Below the pieces are notes generated by a model, which did no database searches, was not told the DNA's origin, and saw nothing but the letters and a program-made list of their open reading frames with translations. DNA of 64,000 nucleotides from a bacterium (lineage in GTDB: Bacteria; Elusimicrobiota; Elusimicrobia; Elusimicrobiales; UBA9959). Below are positions 19,439 to 28,969 of the stretch, in pieces. The stretch spans positions 114,389-178,388 of the forward strand of contig JAJYNO010000017.1 of the NCBI GenBank assembly GCA_021786295.1. The letters are read 5' to 3'. Each line of letters starts with the position of its first letter. Position 1 is the stretch's first letter. The position numbers and the translations under genes were made by a program.

Positions 19439-20200
19439 ATGGGAGCTATGGCTAAAGTCCTCATAATCGAAGATGACGGCATAGTGCGCGACGCGCTCTC
19501 GGTCTTCCTGATGCGCGACGGGCACAAGGTGATCTCGGCGTCCGACGGGGTCAGCGGAGTCAACGTTTTCCGGGCGGAGCGGCCTGATCTGGTGGTGCTG
19601 GACCGCAACCTGCCTTTCCTGACCGGTTCCGGCGTTTTCGAAGAGATACGCAGGATCTCCAGGGACGTGCCCATCGTGGTCCTTACCGGCAACGACGACC
19701 CAGAGGAGGGGCGCATGTACCTGGAGCGGGGCGCCGCCGCGTTCCTCTCCAAGGGAGACGGCCTTTCCAGCGCGGTCGATTCCGTGGAGAAGCTGCTGCC
19801 TTCCGCGGTCCCCGCTCCGGTCAAGGCCCCGGCGACCATACTTATCGCGGAGGACGACGAGGGGATGCTGGGCGTTCTCTCGCGCAGCCTGGTGGCCGCC
19901 GGATATTTCGTGATAAGGGCCGGGGACGGCCTGACCGCGGAACGCCTGGCCCGCGAAAAAAAGCCGGACCTTATCCTGCTGGACATCTTCATGCCGGGCA
20001 AGAACGGGGTGGAGGTGCTGGAGACCCTTTCCCGGGAGATGCCGGATACCGGTATAATGATGATAAGCGGCAACGATAACGAAGAAACCGCCCGGGAGTG
20101 CCTGCGCAAGGGCGCGTTCGACTATCTGCCGAAACCGCCTGACCTGGACGCCCTTGAGCGCATAGTCAAATACCGCCTTTTCCTGCAGCGCCCTTCCTGA
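19439..20200 (+). CDS. Tandem double-receiver response regulator
   Basis: Two receiver domains (IIEDDGIVRDAL..LDRNLPF; IAEDDEGMLGVL..LDIFMPGKNG..LPKPPD), no output domain. Confidence 0.9.
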   Translation: MGAMAKVLIIEDDGIVRDALSVFLMRDGHKVISASDGVSGVNVFRAERPDLVVLDRNLPFLTGSGVFEEIRRISRDVPIVVLTGNDDPEEGRMYLERGAAAFLSKGDGLSSAVDSVEKLLPSAVPAPVKAPATILIAEDDEGMLGVLSRSLVAAGYFVIRAGDGLTAERLAREKKPDLILLDIFMPGKNGVEVLETLSREMPDTGIMMISGNDNEETARECLRKGAFDYLPKPPDLDALERIVKYRLFLQRPS

Positions 20201-20416
20201 AGGGCGTCTTTCTGCCTGGCGGCCCCTACCCCTCATCCATGCGGGTGGCCCGCCGAAGGCAGGGAGCGGACCTTGACCGGGCCCGCCCTGAAATGGGATA
20301 ATGTTAGCGTAGTATAAACCGAAAGCTCAAGTTTTTGAAGCCTATCCTTCGGGCAGTTAGCGAGGAAAGCGCAGAGAGAGTTGAGATCGGGTAAACAGTC
20401 AGGAGGATAGTACACA

Positions 20417-20755
20417 ATGAGCAAGAGAATATACGTGGGCGGCCTGCCCTTCAAGACCACCGAGGAGGAGATGCAGAACCTCTTCGCGAGCTACGGCCAG
20501 GTGTCCAGCGCGAAACTGATCACCGACAAGTACTCCGGCCAGTCCCGCGGCTTCGGCTTCGTTGAGATGCCGAACGACGAGGAAGCTACCGCCGCCATGG
20601 AGAAACTGAACGGCTCCGATTTCGGTGGCCGCAAGCTGACCGTGAACGAGGCCCGTCCGATGGAAGCCCGCCCCCGCGGCGGATTCGGCGGCGGCCGCGA
20701 TCGCGGCGACCGTGGTGACCGCGGCGGCCGCGGCGGCTACGGCGACAAGTGGTAA
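20417..20755 (+). CDS. RRM-domain RNA-binding protein with Gly/Arg-rich tail
   Basis: RIYVGGLPFKT (RNP2), SRGFGFVEM (RNP1), C-terminal RGGFGGGRDRGDRGDRGGRGGYG. Confidence 0.95.
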   Translation: MSKRIYVGGLPFKTTEEEMQNLFASYGQVSSAKLITDKYSGQSRGFGFVEMPNDEEATAAMEKLNGSDFGGRKLTVNEARPMEARPRGGFGGGRDRGDRGDRGGRGGYGDKW

Positions 20756-20778
20756 TTAAATCCCTTTAACGGATTTAA

Positions 20779-20803
20779 CGCCCCGGCCAACCGGGGCGTT
20801 TTT
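20779..20803 (+). terminator. Rho-independent terminator after the RRM gene
   Basis: CGCCCCGG-ccaa-CCGGGGCG followed by TTTTT. Confidence 0.9.
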
Positions 20804-20807
20804 ATTG

Positions 20808-20876
20808 GGGACAGACACCTATTTTCCATTAGAACCGCTTAATGGGAGAGGCCAATGGGAAATAGGTGTCTGTCCC
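20808..20876. repeat. REP-like palindrome (GGGACAGACACCTATTTTCCATT ... AATGGGAAATAGGTGTCTGTCCC)
   Basis: 23-bp inverted repeat with 1 mismatch around a 23-nt loop, in the intergenic region directly after a terminator. Confidence 0.8.
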
Positions 20877-20888
20877 TATTTTAAAGGG

Positions 20889-20922
20889 TTGACAGGGTTG
20901 TTATACGGATGTATAATTATAC
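20889..20922 (+). promoter_or_regulatory. Sigma70-type promoter with overlapping palindromic operator for tetR/efflux operon
   Basis: TTGACA-17 bp-TATAAT; GTATAATTATAC is a perfect palindrome covering the -10; TTATAC-ggat-GTATAA overlaps it. Confidence 0.8.
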
Positions 20923-20945
20923 GAAAGTGTAATAACGGAGAGGCT

Positions 20946-21575
20946 ATGGCCAGACCGCCGTCGGAGATCGGAATGAAACTCAGGAGAGCGGGGCGAAGGC
21001 TCCTTCAGGAAAAGGGGCTGACGGGGCTCAGCGTGCGGGAGACCTGCCGCGAGGCCGGCGTGAACACCGGGATGTTCCACTACTATTTCGGCTCCAGGGA
21101 GGAGTTCCTCCGCGACGTGCTGAAGGACATCTACGCGGAGTTCATGGAGAACTTCAAGGCAGGGGTTTCCGCTGGCGGAACGCCAAGGGAGCGGCTCAAG
21201 AACGCCCTGATCGAGGTCGGCCGCTTCGCTCGGGTCATGCGCGGCGCGGCGCCCGTTCTTTTTGCCGACATGGCCTACGGCAACAGGGAGGCCTTCGGCT
21301 TCCTCTCCTCCAATTTTACCGAACACATGAGCCAAGTAGCCGACCTGGCCAGGCAATGCCGCCAGGCCAGCGCGCTGCGTTCCCGCTCAGTCCCTTTCCT
21401 GGTGGCCTCGCTTATCCCGGTCATGGTGTTCCCGGTGCTGATAGGCGGGGTCATGGAGCGCAACGGGGTAGAGAACGTCATGGAAATGCCTTTAAAAAGC
21501 CTGGGCGATGAGATATTCTCCGATGAGGGGATAGCCGAGCGGGCCGAGATCGCGTTGAGAGGTGTTGGTCTATGA
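20946..21575 (+). CDS. TetR-family transcriptional regulator
   Basis: N-terminal HTH LTGLSVRETCREAGVNTGMFHYYFGSREEFLRDVL. Confidence 0.9.
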   Translation: MARPPSEIGMKLRRAGRRLLQEKGLTGLSVRETCREAGVNTGMFHYYFGSREEFLRDVLKDIYAEFMENFKAGVSAGGTPRERLKNALIEVGRFARVMRGAAPVLFADMAYGNREAFGFLSSNFTEHMSQVADLARQCRQASALRSRSVPFLVASLIPVMVFPVLIGGVMERNGVENVMEMPLKSLGDEIFSDEGIAERAEIALRGVGL

Positions 21576-22918
21576 GGATATTGATAATACTGCTGCTGGC
21601 GGCCGCGCCGGCCAGGGCGGAGGACATGGCCCTGACGCTCAGGGCCGCAGAGAACGGCGCTCTGGCCGTCTCCAGCGAGTACAGGGCCGCCAGGCTTTCC
21701 GCCGAGTCAGCGTCGGCGGCCGCGGCCGCCGCGGGGGCCCTGCTCGACCCGCGCGTGACGCTGGAGGGCAGCCTCAGGTACTCGCAGGTAATACCGGAGA
21801 TGGCTCTCCCGCCCCTGCTGGGCGGCCCCAGGCCGCTGGGCGACAACTGGAACTATTCCGTCGGCCCGTCGCTCTACTGGACGGTCTTCGACGGCGGGGT
21901 CCTGCGCTCCGGGCGCGAGGCCGCGCTGAAGACGGCTGCCGCGCGCCGCGCCGAGGAGGAGGACACCCGCCGGCAGGTGCTGCTGCGGACGCGCACGGCC
22001 TATTTCAGGCTGCAGCTGGCGCTGGAACGGGTCTACCTGATAGGGGAGAACCTGCAGCTCTCGCTGGCGCAGCTGGCGGATATTTCGAACGGGGCCAGGG
22101 CGGGCACCAGAAGCAGGTTGGACGAGATAAGGGCCCGCGAAGAGACGCTCGACCGCAGGCACGACCTGGTGCAGGCCCGCGGGGAGCTGGCCTCCGCCCT
22201 GCGCGACCTGGCGCTGCTCACGGGCCTCGACCTGCCGTCCGGGGCCTCTCTGCCGATGGACTCCAGGCTGGAGGGACTGGGGCTGGAGGACGGGCAGGAC
22301 GCAGGCCTCTACATCAAGGCCGAACCTTACGGGCAGATCCTGCAGCGTTTCCTTCCGGCGGCGTCCGCCCCGCTGCAGAAGGCCCTGCCTGACGTGGCCG
22401 CGCTGGATTATTCCGCCGGGGCCTATAAAGCGATGGCCGGCTCCTACAGGGCGCAGCGCCTGCCGCGCCTTCAGCTGGGGGCCCGCTCGTCTATAGACTA
22501 TCCCAACGGTCCGAACATCTACTCGTTCCTCCAGAACTCGGCCTCGCTTTCCGTGTCGCTGCCTCTTTTCGAGGGCGGCAGTTCCTCCGACAAGGAGCGC
22601 GGGAGCGAGCTGGCCGCAGGCGCGGCCGCGGAGAGGAAGACCTGGGCGCAATTGGTCGCGGAGAACCAGTTCCGTAAGGCTCTGGACGCGCAGGCCGAAC
22701 TGCAGGCGGAACAGGCCATAGACAAGTCCGCGGCCGACTACGCCCAGGAGGCGGCCAAGCTGGCCTACGACTCCTACAAGTCCGGCGGTTCCACCTGGCT
22801 GGACGTGGAGAGCGCGGACCTCAAGGAACTGCAGGCCAGGACCGCCTCCGCCTCCACCGGCGCGGAGATACTGCTCAACCTCGCTTTGCTCGACAGCCTT
22901 ACAGGGAGCGTGAACTGA
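21572..22918 (+). CDS. TolC-family outer membrane efflux protein
   Basis: Signal peptide, coiled-coil OEP repeats; operon context with HlyD and ABC-2 genes. Confidence 0.88.
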   Translation: MRILIILLLAAAPARAEDMALTLRAAENGALAVSSEYRAARLSAESASAAAAAAGALLDPRVTLEGSLRYSQVIPEMALPPLLGGPRPLGDNWNYSVGPSLYWTVFDGGVLRSGREAALKTAAARRAEEEDTRRQVLLRTRTAYFRLQLALERVYLIGENLQLSLAQLADISNGARAGTRSRLDEIRAREETLDRRHDLVQARGELASALRDLALLTGLDLPSGASLPMDSRLEGLGLEDGQDAGLYIKAEPYGQILQRFLPAASAPLQKALPDVAALDYSAGAYKAMAGSYRAQRLPRLQLGARSSIDYPNGPNIYSFLQNSASLSVSLPLFEGGSSSDKERGSELAAGAAAERKTWAQLVAENQFRKALDAQAELQAEQAIDKSAADYAQEAAKLAYDSYKSGGSTWLDVESADLKELQARTASASTGAEILLNLALLDSLTGSVN

Positions 22919-22919
22919 C

Positions 22920-23645
22920 ATGAAAAAGAAGCTCATACCTTTGATCGCGGCGGCCGCGATCGGCGCCGCCATCTTCGCGGAGGTGCGCGACAAGGGCGAT
23001 TTCCGCTACGCCGGCACGATAGAGGTCACCGAGACCGATCTCTCGGCCCGCATCCCGGGCGTGATAGCCGCCTACGACGCGGCCGAGGGGGACTCCATAA
23101 GGGCCGGCCAGACCATAGCTTCCCTGGACTGCTCCGACTTCAGGCTGGCGGCCGGCATAGCCGCCGAGGATTTCAAGCGGGCCGAGGAGCTTTACAAGAG
23201 CGGCTCGATGTCGCGCGAGAACTACGACCGCCTGAAGTACAAGAGGGACGACTCGGCGCTGAAGGTCGATTGGTGCACGATAAAATCTCCGGTCACCGGC
23301 AGCGTGCTCTATACCTATCACGAGAAGGGGGAACTGGTCTCGCCGGGCACCAGGCTGGCCACGGTGGCCGACCTTTCCGAGGTCTGGGCCTACATCTACG
23401 TGCCGCACGACCTGCTGGCGAAGATAAGGACCGGGATGGCGGTGCACGGCTACCTGCCGGAAGAAGGGGACAGGGAGTTCCCGGGGGTCATCTCGGTCAT
23501 CTACCCCGAGGCGGAGTTCACGCCCAAGAACGTACAGACGCGCAAGGAGCGCACGCGCCTGGTCTACGCCGTAAAGGTCACCTTCCACGACCCTGGCGGC
23601 ACGCTGAAGCCGGGCATGACGATAGAGGTTAAGCTGCCGGACTGA
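22920..23645 (+). CDS. HlyD-family periplasmic adaptor (MFP)
   Basis: Biotinyl-lipoyl-like half motifs, APVTGSVLYTYHEKGELVSPGTRLATVADLSEVWAYIYV-type segment. Confidence 0.9.
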   Translation: MKKKLIPLIAAAAIGAAIFAEVRDKGDFRYAGTIEVTETDLSARIPGVIAAYDAAEGDSIRAGQTIASLDCSDFRLAAGIAAEDFKRAEELYKSGSMSRENYDRLKYKRDDSALKVDWCTIKSPVTGSVLYTYHEKGELVSPGTRLATVADLSEVWAYIYVPHDLLAKIRTGMAVHGYLPEEGDREFPGVISVIYPEAEFTPKNVQTRKERTRLVYAVKVTFHDPGGTLKPGMTIEVKLPD

Positions 23646-23653
23646 GCCGCTTT

Positions 23654-24370
23654 ATGTTCGCGATAAGCACGGAAAGCCTGAGAAAGTCGTTCGGCCGCGT
23701 CAAGGCGCTGGACTCGGTCTCCTTCGACTTTTCCGCGGGCCTGCTGCACGGGCTGATAGGCTCCGACGGGGCTGGCAAGACCACCACGCTGCGCCTGCTG
23801 GCCGGGCTCTTGCGCCCGTCGGCCGGGCGCATCCGCTATTTCCGCGACGGCGCGCCCTCAGCCTTCGAAGCGATGCGCCCGAGCCTGGCCTATATGCCGC
23901 AGCAGGCGAGCCTCTATCCCGACCTTTCCGTGGCCGAGCACCTGGAGTTCTTCCGCGAACTCTACCGGCTGGACGCGGCCACCTTCAGGAAGCGTTCGTC
24001 CGAACTGCTGGAGATAACCAGGCTGGGGAAGTTCAGCGACCGGCGAGCCGCCCAGCTCTCCGGCGGCATGTACAAGAAACTGGGGCTGATGTGCGCGCTG
24101 CTGCAGTCGCCGTCCGTGCTGCTCTTGGACGAGCCCACCAACGGCGTGGACCCGATCAGCCGCCGCGAGTTCTGGGAACTGCTCTACGGCCTGGCCGCGG
24201 AAAAGATCCTGGTCGTGGTGTCAACGGCTTACATGGACGAGGCCGAGCGCTGCGCGCGCGTCCACTTGCTGGACTCCGGGCGGCTGCTGGCGTCCGGCGA
24301 ACCCAGGGCCGTGCTGAAGGCGGCAGGGGCGCGCAGCTTCGAGGAGATCTTCATAAGGAGCGCCGCATGA
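23654..24370 (+). CDS. ABC transporter ATP-binding protein
   Basis: Walker A GSDGAGKTTT, LSGGMYKK, LLLDEPTNGVDP. Confidence 0.92.
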   Translation: MFAISTESLRKSFGRVKALDSVSFDFSAGLLHGLIGSDGAGKTTTLRLLAGLLRPSAGRIRYFRDGAPSAFEAMRPSLAYMPQQASLYPDLSVAEHLEFFRELYRLDAATFRKRSSELLEITRLGKFSDRRAAQLSGGMYKKLGLMCALLQSPSVLLLDEPTNGVDPISRREFWELLYGLAAEKILVVVSTAYMDEAERCARVHLLDSGRLLASGEPRAVLKAAGARSFEEIFIRSAA

Positions 24371-25293
24371 ACCCTTCCTGCGCGCTCGAGGTCAACGGGC
24401 TCTCTATAAAGTTCGGGGACTTTACCGCGGTGGACGACGTCTCGTTCTGCGTGCGGAAGGGCGAGATCTTCGGCTTCCTGGGCGCCAACGGCGCCGGCAA
24501 GACCACTACGATAAGGATGCTCTGCGGGCTGCTGGTCCCGACTTCCGGCACCGCCACCGTCGGAGGCCTCGGTTTCGGGGACGGCGGCAAAGGGATAAAG
24601 CGCATCGTCGGCTACATGTCGCAGAAGTTCACGCTCTACAACGACCTGACCGTAGGGGAAAACCTGGATTTTGCGGCCGGGCTGCGCAAGCTGGACCCGG
24701 CCTACGCTAAAAAACGCCGCAAGGAACTTTTCGCTCTGACCGGCTTCGACAGGCCTCTTTCCACGATGGTGCGGGCGCTGCCGGGCGGCATAAAACAGGA
24801 ACTCGCCCTTTCCGCGGCCATGCTGCACGACCCGGAGATCATCTTCCTCGACGAACCGACCTCCGGCGTGGCCCCGGCGGCGCGCGCCCGCTTCTGGGAC
24901 CTGATACGCAAGGTCACCGCGCTGGGAAAGACGGTGATCGTGACCACGCATTATATGGACGAGGCGGAGCAGTGCGGCCGCATAGCGCTGATGCGGACCG
25001 GCAGGCTCATCGCCCTCGGTTCTCCGGAAGAGCTTAAAGCTTCCGCCTTCCCCGGGCCGATGGCGGAGCTGGACTTCAACGGCCCGCCCCCGGAGGGTTT
25101 TATCTCCGGCCTGCGGAAGGCGCGCGGCCTGCTGGAGCTCTCCCCGCACGGCATGCGCTGGCACGCGGCCTTCAGCGGCGGGACCGAGATGGATTCCGCC
25201 CTCGCCGGCCTGCCAGCCGGCGCTTCGCGCGCCCTGATCAAACCGTCGCTGGAGGACGTGTTCATAAGGCTGGTGGAGGGGAAGGAGCGCTAA
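24367..25293 (+). CDS. ABC transporter ATP-binding protein
   Basis: GANGAGKTTT, LPGGIKQ, FLDEPTSGVAP; start at ATG 24367 overlapping the upstream stop. Confidence 0.92.
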   Translation: MNPSCALEVNGLSIKFGDFTAVDDVSFCVRKGEIFGFLGANGAGKTTTIRMLCGLLVPTSGTATVGGLGFGDGGKGIKRIVGYMSQKFTLYNDLTVGENLDFAAGLRKLDPAYAKKRRKELFALTGFDRPLSTMVRALPGGIKQELALSAAMLHDPEIIFLDEPTSGVAPAARARFWDLIRKVTALGKTVIVTTHYMDEAEQCGRIALMRTGRLIALGSPEELKASAFPGPMAELDFNGPPPEGFISGLRKARGLLELSPHGMRWHAAFSGGTEMDSALAGLPAGASRALIKPSLEDVFIRLVEGKER

Positions 25294-25302
25294 GCCGCCG
25301 TT

Positions 25303-26418
25303 ATGCCCGGTCCATCTTTCAATATCCACAGGGCCTATTCGGTGGCGCGCAAGGAGGTCATGCACGTGCTGAGGGACCCCTTCACGCTGGCGCTGGCGCT
25401 GGGCCTGCCGGTGATGCTGGTCACCTTCTTCGGCTACGCGATAGATTTCGAGGTCAAGAACCTCTCGCTGGCCGTCTCCGACATGGACAACGGCCCTTCG
25501 TCGCGCAGGCTGCTGGACATCTTCTCCGCCTCCGGCTATTTCAACGTGTCGGCCGCCGGCGACCCGATACGTAAGGTCGACGCGGGGGAAGCTGCGGCTG
25601 CGCTCTTCATCAAGCCGGATTTTTCGCGCGATCTGCGCCGCGGCAAGTCCGTGTCGGCGCAGTTCGTGCTGGACGGCAGCGACAACTCCAAGGCCGCCGT
25701 GATCATGGGCTACCTGCCGGGCCTGGAGGCCGCCGCCGACGCGCGCCTGGCGGACTATTCGCCCTCGCCTCCGGTCTCGCTGGAGACCCGCTTCCTGTAC
25801 AATCCGGAACTGAACAGCCGCTGGTTCACGATCCCCGGCCTGGCGGCCATCATCATAGGCCTGCTGGCCATCATGCTGACTGCGATGACGGTGGCGCGCG
25901 AGTGGGAGAACGGCTCGATGGAGCTGCTGCTCTCCACGCCGGTGCGCCCGCTGGAGATCATCGTCGGCAAGCTGGCCCCTTACGGGGTGCTGGTGCTGAC
26001 CGGCGTGTTCTTCGTCTACCTGGCCTCGCGGCTGGTGTTCGGCGTGCCGTTCGCCGGTTCGCACCTGCTGTTCCTGCTGGCCTGCGTGCTGTTCATCGTC
26101 GCCGCGCTGGCGCAGGGGCTGTTCATCTCGGTGGCCACGCGCCAGCAGCAGGTAGCCATGCAGCTCTCGATGATAACCGGCCTGCTGCCGAGCATGCTGC
26201 TGTCCGGCTTCATCTTCCCGGTGGAGAGCATGCCGCCCTTCTTCCGCTATTTCACGATGCTGCTGCCCCCGCGCTGGTTCATGGAGGCGGCGCGGGGCAT
26301 CTACCTGAAGGGGGCCGGCCTGCGGGAGCTGGCCGTGCCGTTCCTGGCGCTGACGGCGCTGAGCGCGCTGATGCTGGCGCTCGCGCTCAAGAAGTTCAAG
26401 ACGGACCTGGAGCCATGA
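25303..26418 (+). CDS. ABC-2 type permease (YbhS/YbhR-like)
   Basis: ABC-2 membrane topology; NPELNSRWFTIPGLAAII; MLLSGFIFPVESMP. Confidence 0.92.
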   Translation: MPGPSFNIHRAYSVARKEVMHVLRDPFTLALALGLPVMLVTFFGYAIDFEVKNLSLAVSDMDNGPSSRRLLDIFSASGYFNVSAAGDPIRKVDAGEAAAALFIKPDFSRDLRRGKSVSAQFVLDGSDNSKAAVIMGYLPGLEAAADARLADYSPSPPVSLETRFLYNPELNSRWFTIPGLAAIIIGLLAIMLTAMTVAREWENGSMELLLSTPVRPLEIIVGKLAPYGVLVLTGVFFVYLASRLVFGVPFAGSHLLFLLACVLFIVAALAQGLFISVATRQQQVAMQLSMITGLLPSMLLSGFIFPVESMPPFFRYFTMLLPPRWFMEAARGIYLKGAGLRELAVPFLALTALSALMLALALKKFKTDLEP

Positions 26419-27518
26419 TCAATCCGACGCTGAGGGCGTTCATAAAGAAGGAACTGCGGCAGACGCTGCGCGACGTGCGCATGCGCGTGCTGCTGTTCGG
26501 CGCGCCGGTCATCCAGATGACGGTCTTCGGTCTGGCCCTCTCCACCGAGATCAAGAACATCAAGCTGGCCGTCTTCGCCAGGCCCGACGACGCCGTGGCC
26601 GAGCGGCTGACGGAGAGGTTCTACGCCTCCGGCTGGTTCAAGCCGGTGCTATTCAGCCCGACGGACGACCCGTACGAGCTGATAGATTCGGGCCGGGCCG
26701 ACGCCGTGCTGATAGCCCCAAGGGACGGCCTGGGCCGCGCCGCCGTGCGCGGGGACGGCAGGATGCAGCTGCTGATAGACGCCTCCAACGCCACCAAAGG
26801 CCGCATCGTGGAAGCCTATGCCAAGAACATAGTGGCGGCCTTCATCGCGCGCGAATACGGTCCCGCGCCGCCGCGGCCTTTCTCCTTCGATGTGCGCGTG
26901 CTCTATAACCCGGCGATGGAATCCTCGCTGTTCCTGGTCCCCGGCGTGATGAGCATGGTCATCTGCCTGATCACGATAATCCTGACCGCAATGTCGCTGA
27001 CGCGCGAGCGCGAGATGGGCACGTTCGAGACGATAGTCTCCGCGCCTCTCTCCGACTCCGAGATCCTGCTGGGCAAGACTCTGCCGTTCATACTGATGGG
27101 GCTGGTGGTGGCCGCGCTGGTGATGACGGCCGCGTGGCTCATCTTCGGCGTGCCGGTGCGGGGGCCGCTGTGGGAGTTCGGCGCGGCTTCGTTCTTCTTC
27201 GTCGTCACCACGGTCAGCGTGGGCACGTCCATCTCCTCGATAGCCAGAACGCAGCAGCAGTCCATGCTGGGCGGCTTCATGTTCCTGTTCCCGGCGATCC
27301 TGATGAGCGGCATAATGTATCCGGTGGAGAACATGCCGCCCGCCGTCATCGCTGTGGCCTACCTGGATCCGCTGATGTACTTCATGCGGCTGCTGCGCAA
27401 CATCATGCTGAAGGGCGGAGACTTGCACGTGTTCCTAGTTAACATGGCCGCGCTGGCGCTGATGGCCGCCGCCGCCGCCGGCCTTGCCTACAACAGGTTC
27501 CGGCAGACGCTGAACTGA
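26415..27518 (+). CDS. ABC-2 type permease (YbhS/YbhR-like)
   Basis: NPAMESSLFLVPGVMSMVI; ILMSGIMYPVENMP; ATGA overlap with the previous gene. Confidence 0.92.
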   Translation: MINPTLRAFIKKELRQTLRDVRMRVLLFGAPVIQMTVFGLALSTEIKNIKLAVFARPDDAVAERLTERFYASGWFKPVLFSPTDDPYELIDSGRADAVLIAPRDGLGRAAVRGDGRMQLLIDASNATKGRIVEAYAKNIVAAFIAREYGPAPPRPFSFDVRVLYNPAMESSLFLVPGVMSMVICLITIILTAMSLTREREMGTFETIVSAPLSDSEILLGKTLPFILMGLVVAALVMTAAWLIFGVPVRGPLWEFGAASFFFVVTTVSVGTSISSIARTQQQSMLGGFMFLFPAILMSGIMYPVENMPPAVIAVAYLDPLMYFMRLLRNIMLKGGDLHVFLVNMAALALMAAAAAGLAYNRFRQTLN

Positions 27519-27553
27519 CGCCGGCCGGCCCCCGGCAATATACGGAGGTTGAT

Positions 27554-28711
27554 ATGGACGGATATCCGGACAGGAAGAGGGTGCTTAAGGGGATACTCGC
27601 GGAGCTGCACAAGGGCCTGCCGCTGGAGGCCGCCAAGGAGCGCTTCGAAGCGGAGATAGGGAGCGTTTCCTCTAAGGAGATCTTCGAGCTGGAGCAGTCC
27701 CTGCTGGAGGACGGCGTGCCGGCCGAAGAGGTGAAGCGCTTCTGCAACGTGCACGCGCTGCTCTTCGAGAAGGACCTGGAAAAGAGCATGGCGGACCCAG
27801 CCTCGCCGTCCCACCCCGTGGCGCTCTTCAAGGCCGAGAACTCCGAGATAAAGCGCCGCGTGGATTCCGCCAAGGCGCTGCTGCCGGGCCTGAAGGAAGG
27901 AAAAAACGGCGACTGGGTCCGCGGCCTCGTGGAAGAACTGCGCGCGGTGCTCAAGCACTACGAGCGCAAGGAGCAGCTGCTGTTCCCCTACCTGGAGAAG
28001 GCGGGTTTCTACGGCCCCTCCAAGGTGATGTGGGGCAAGCACGACGAAGTGCGCGAACTGTTCAAGAAAGTCTCCGCGGCGCCGGCGGCGGACTTCCCGG
28101 CCGTCGCCGCCGCGCTGCTGGAAGAAATGGACGCCATGATCTTCAAGGAGGAGAACATCCTCTTCCCCGCGGCGCTGGAGAAGCTCAAGCCCTCGGACTG
28201 GGCCGTGATCTTCCGCGAGAGCGCGCAGGCCGGCTACGTGTTCATAGAACCGCCCGCCGAGGCCGCGGAGGCCCTGGACATAGCGCAGAACGCCTCCTTT
28301 TTGTCAGGGGAGACGGTGAAGCTGCCCAGCGGCGGGCTGTCGCCGGAGGAGCTGACCGTCCTTTTCAATACCCTGCCGGTGGACCTCACCTTCGTAGGGG
28401 CGGACGACACGGTGCGGTATTTTTCGGAGGGCAAGGACCGCGTTTTCCTGCGGGCGCGCTCCATCGTCGGGCGGAAGGTGCAGAACTGCCATCCGCCGCA
28501 GAGCCTGGACAAGGTGGAGCGGATACTGGACGCCTTCAAGTCGGGGAAAAAGAGCTCGGAGGAGTTCTGGATAAACCTGAAGGGCAGGCTCATCCACATC
28601 CGCTACTTCGCCCTGCGCGGCGGCGGGGGGAAGTACCTGGGCTCGCTGGAAGTGACGCAGGATATCACCGACATACAGAAAATAAAAGGCGAGAAAAGGC
28701 TGGCTGACTGA
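27554..28711 (+). CDS. DUF438 - hemerythrin (HHE) - PAS protein
   Basis: DUF438-like N-terminus; LKHYERKEQLLFPYLE...KHDEVRELF...EENILFPAALE HHE motifs; C-terminal PAS-like region. Confidence 0.88.
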   Translation: MDGYPDRKRVLKGILAELHKGLPLEAAKERFEAEIGSVSSKEIFELEQSLLEDGVPAEEVKRFCNVHALLFEKDLEKSMADPASPSHPVALFKAENSEIKRRVDSAKALLPGLKEGKNGDWVRGLVEELRAVLKHYERKEQLLFPYLEKAGFYGPSKVMWGKHDEVRELFKKVSAAPAADFPAVAAALLEEMDAMIFKEENILFPAALEKLKPSDWAVIFRESAQAGYVFIEPPAEAAEALDIAQNASFLSGETVKLPSGGLSPEELTVLFNTLPVDLTFVGADDTVRYFSEGKDRVFLRARSIVGRKVQNCHPPQSLDKVERILDAFKSGKKSSEEFWINLKGRLIHIRYFALRGGGGKYLGSLEVTQDITDIQKIKGEKRLAD

Positions 28712-28712
28712 T

Positions 28713-28940
28713 ATGGCTGAAAAAATAGCGGACCTGGACAGGACCCTTTACGACCTGACCGCGGAGTATCCGGAGCTGATAGACGCCCTGGCCGGTCTGG
28801 GCTTCCTGGGAGTCAGGAACCCAGTGATGCGGGAATCCCACGGCAGGCAGATGACGGTGCGCTCCGGCTGCGCCTACCTGGGCATAGAAGAAGGGAAGGT
28901 GTCGGAGGCGCTCAAAGCCAAAGGCTTTACTGTAAAATAA
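28713..28940 (+). CDS. DUF1858 domain protein
   Basis: 75 aa, LYDLTAEYPELIDALAGLGFLGVRNPVMR typical of DUF1858. Confidence 0.85.
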   Translation: MAEKIADLDRTLYDLTAEYPELIDALAGLGFLGVRNPVMRESHGRQMTVRSGCAYLGIEEGKVSEALKAKGFTVK

Positions 28941-28969
28941 GGGCGGCGGTCCGGCTTCGGGCTCGCGGG

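Noticed and set aside
24091-24366. N-terminal extension of the second ABC ATPase ORF
   Set aside because: Overlaps the upstream ATPase out of frame; ABC homology starts at ATG 24367.
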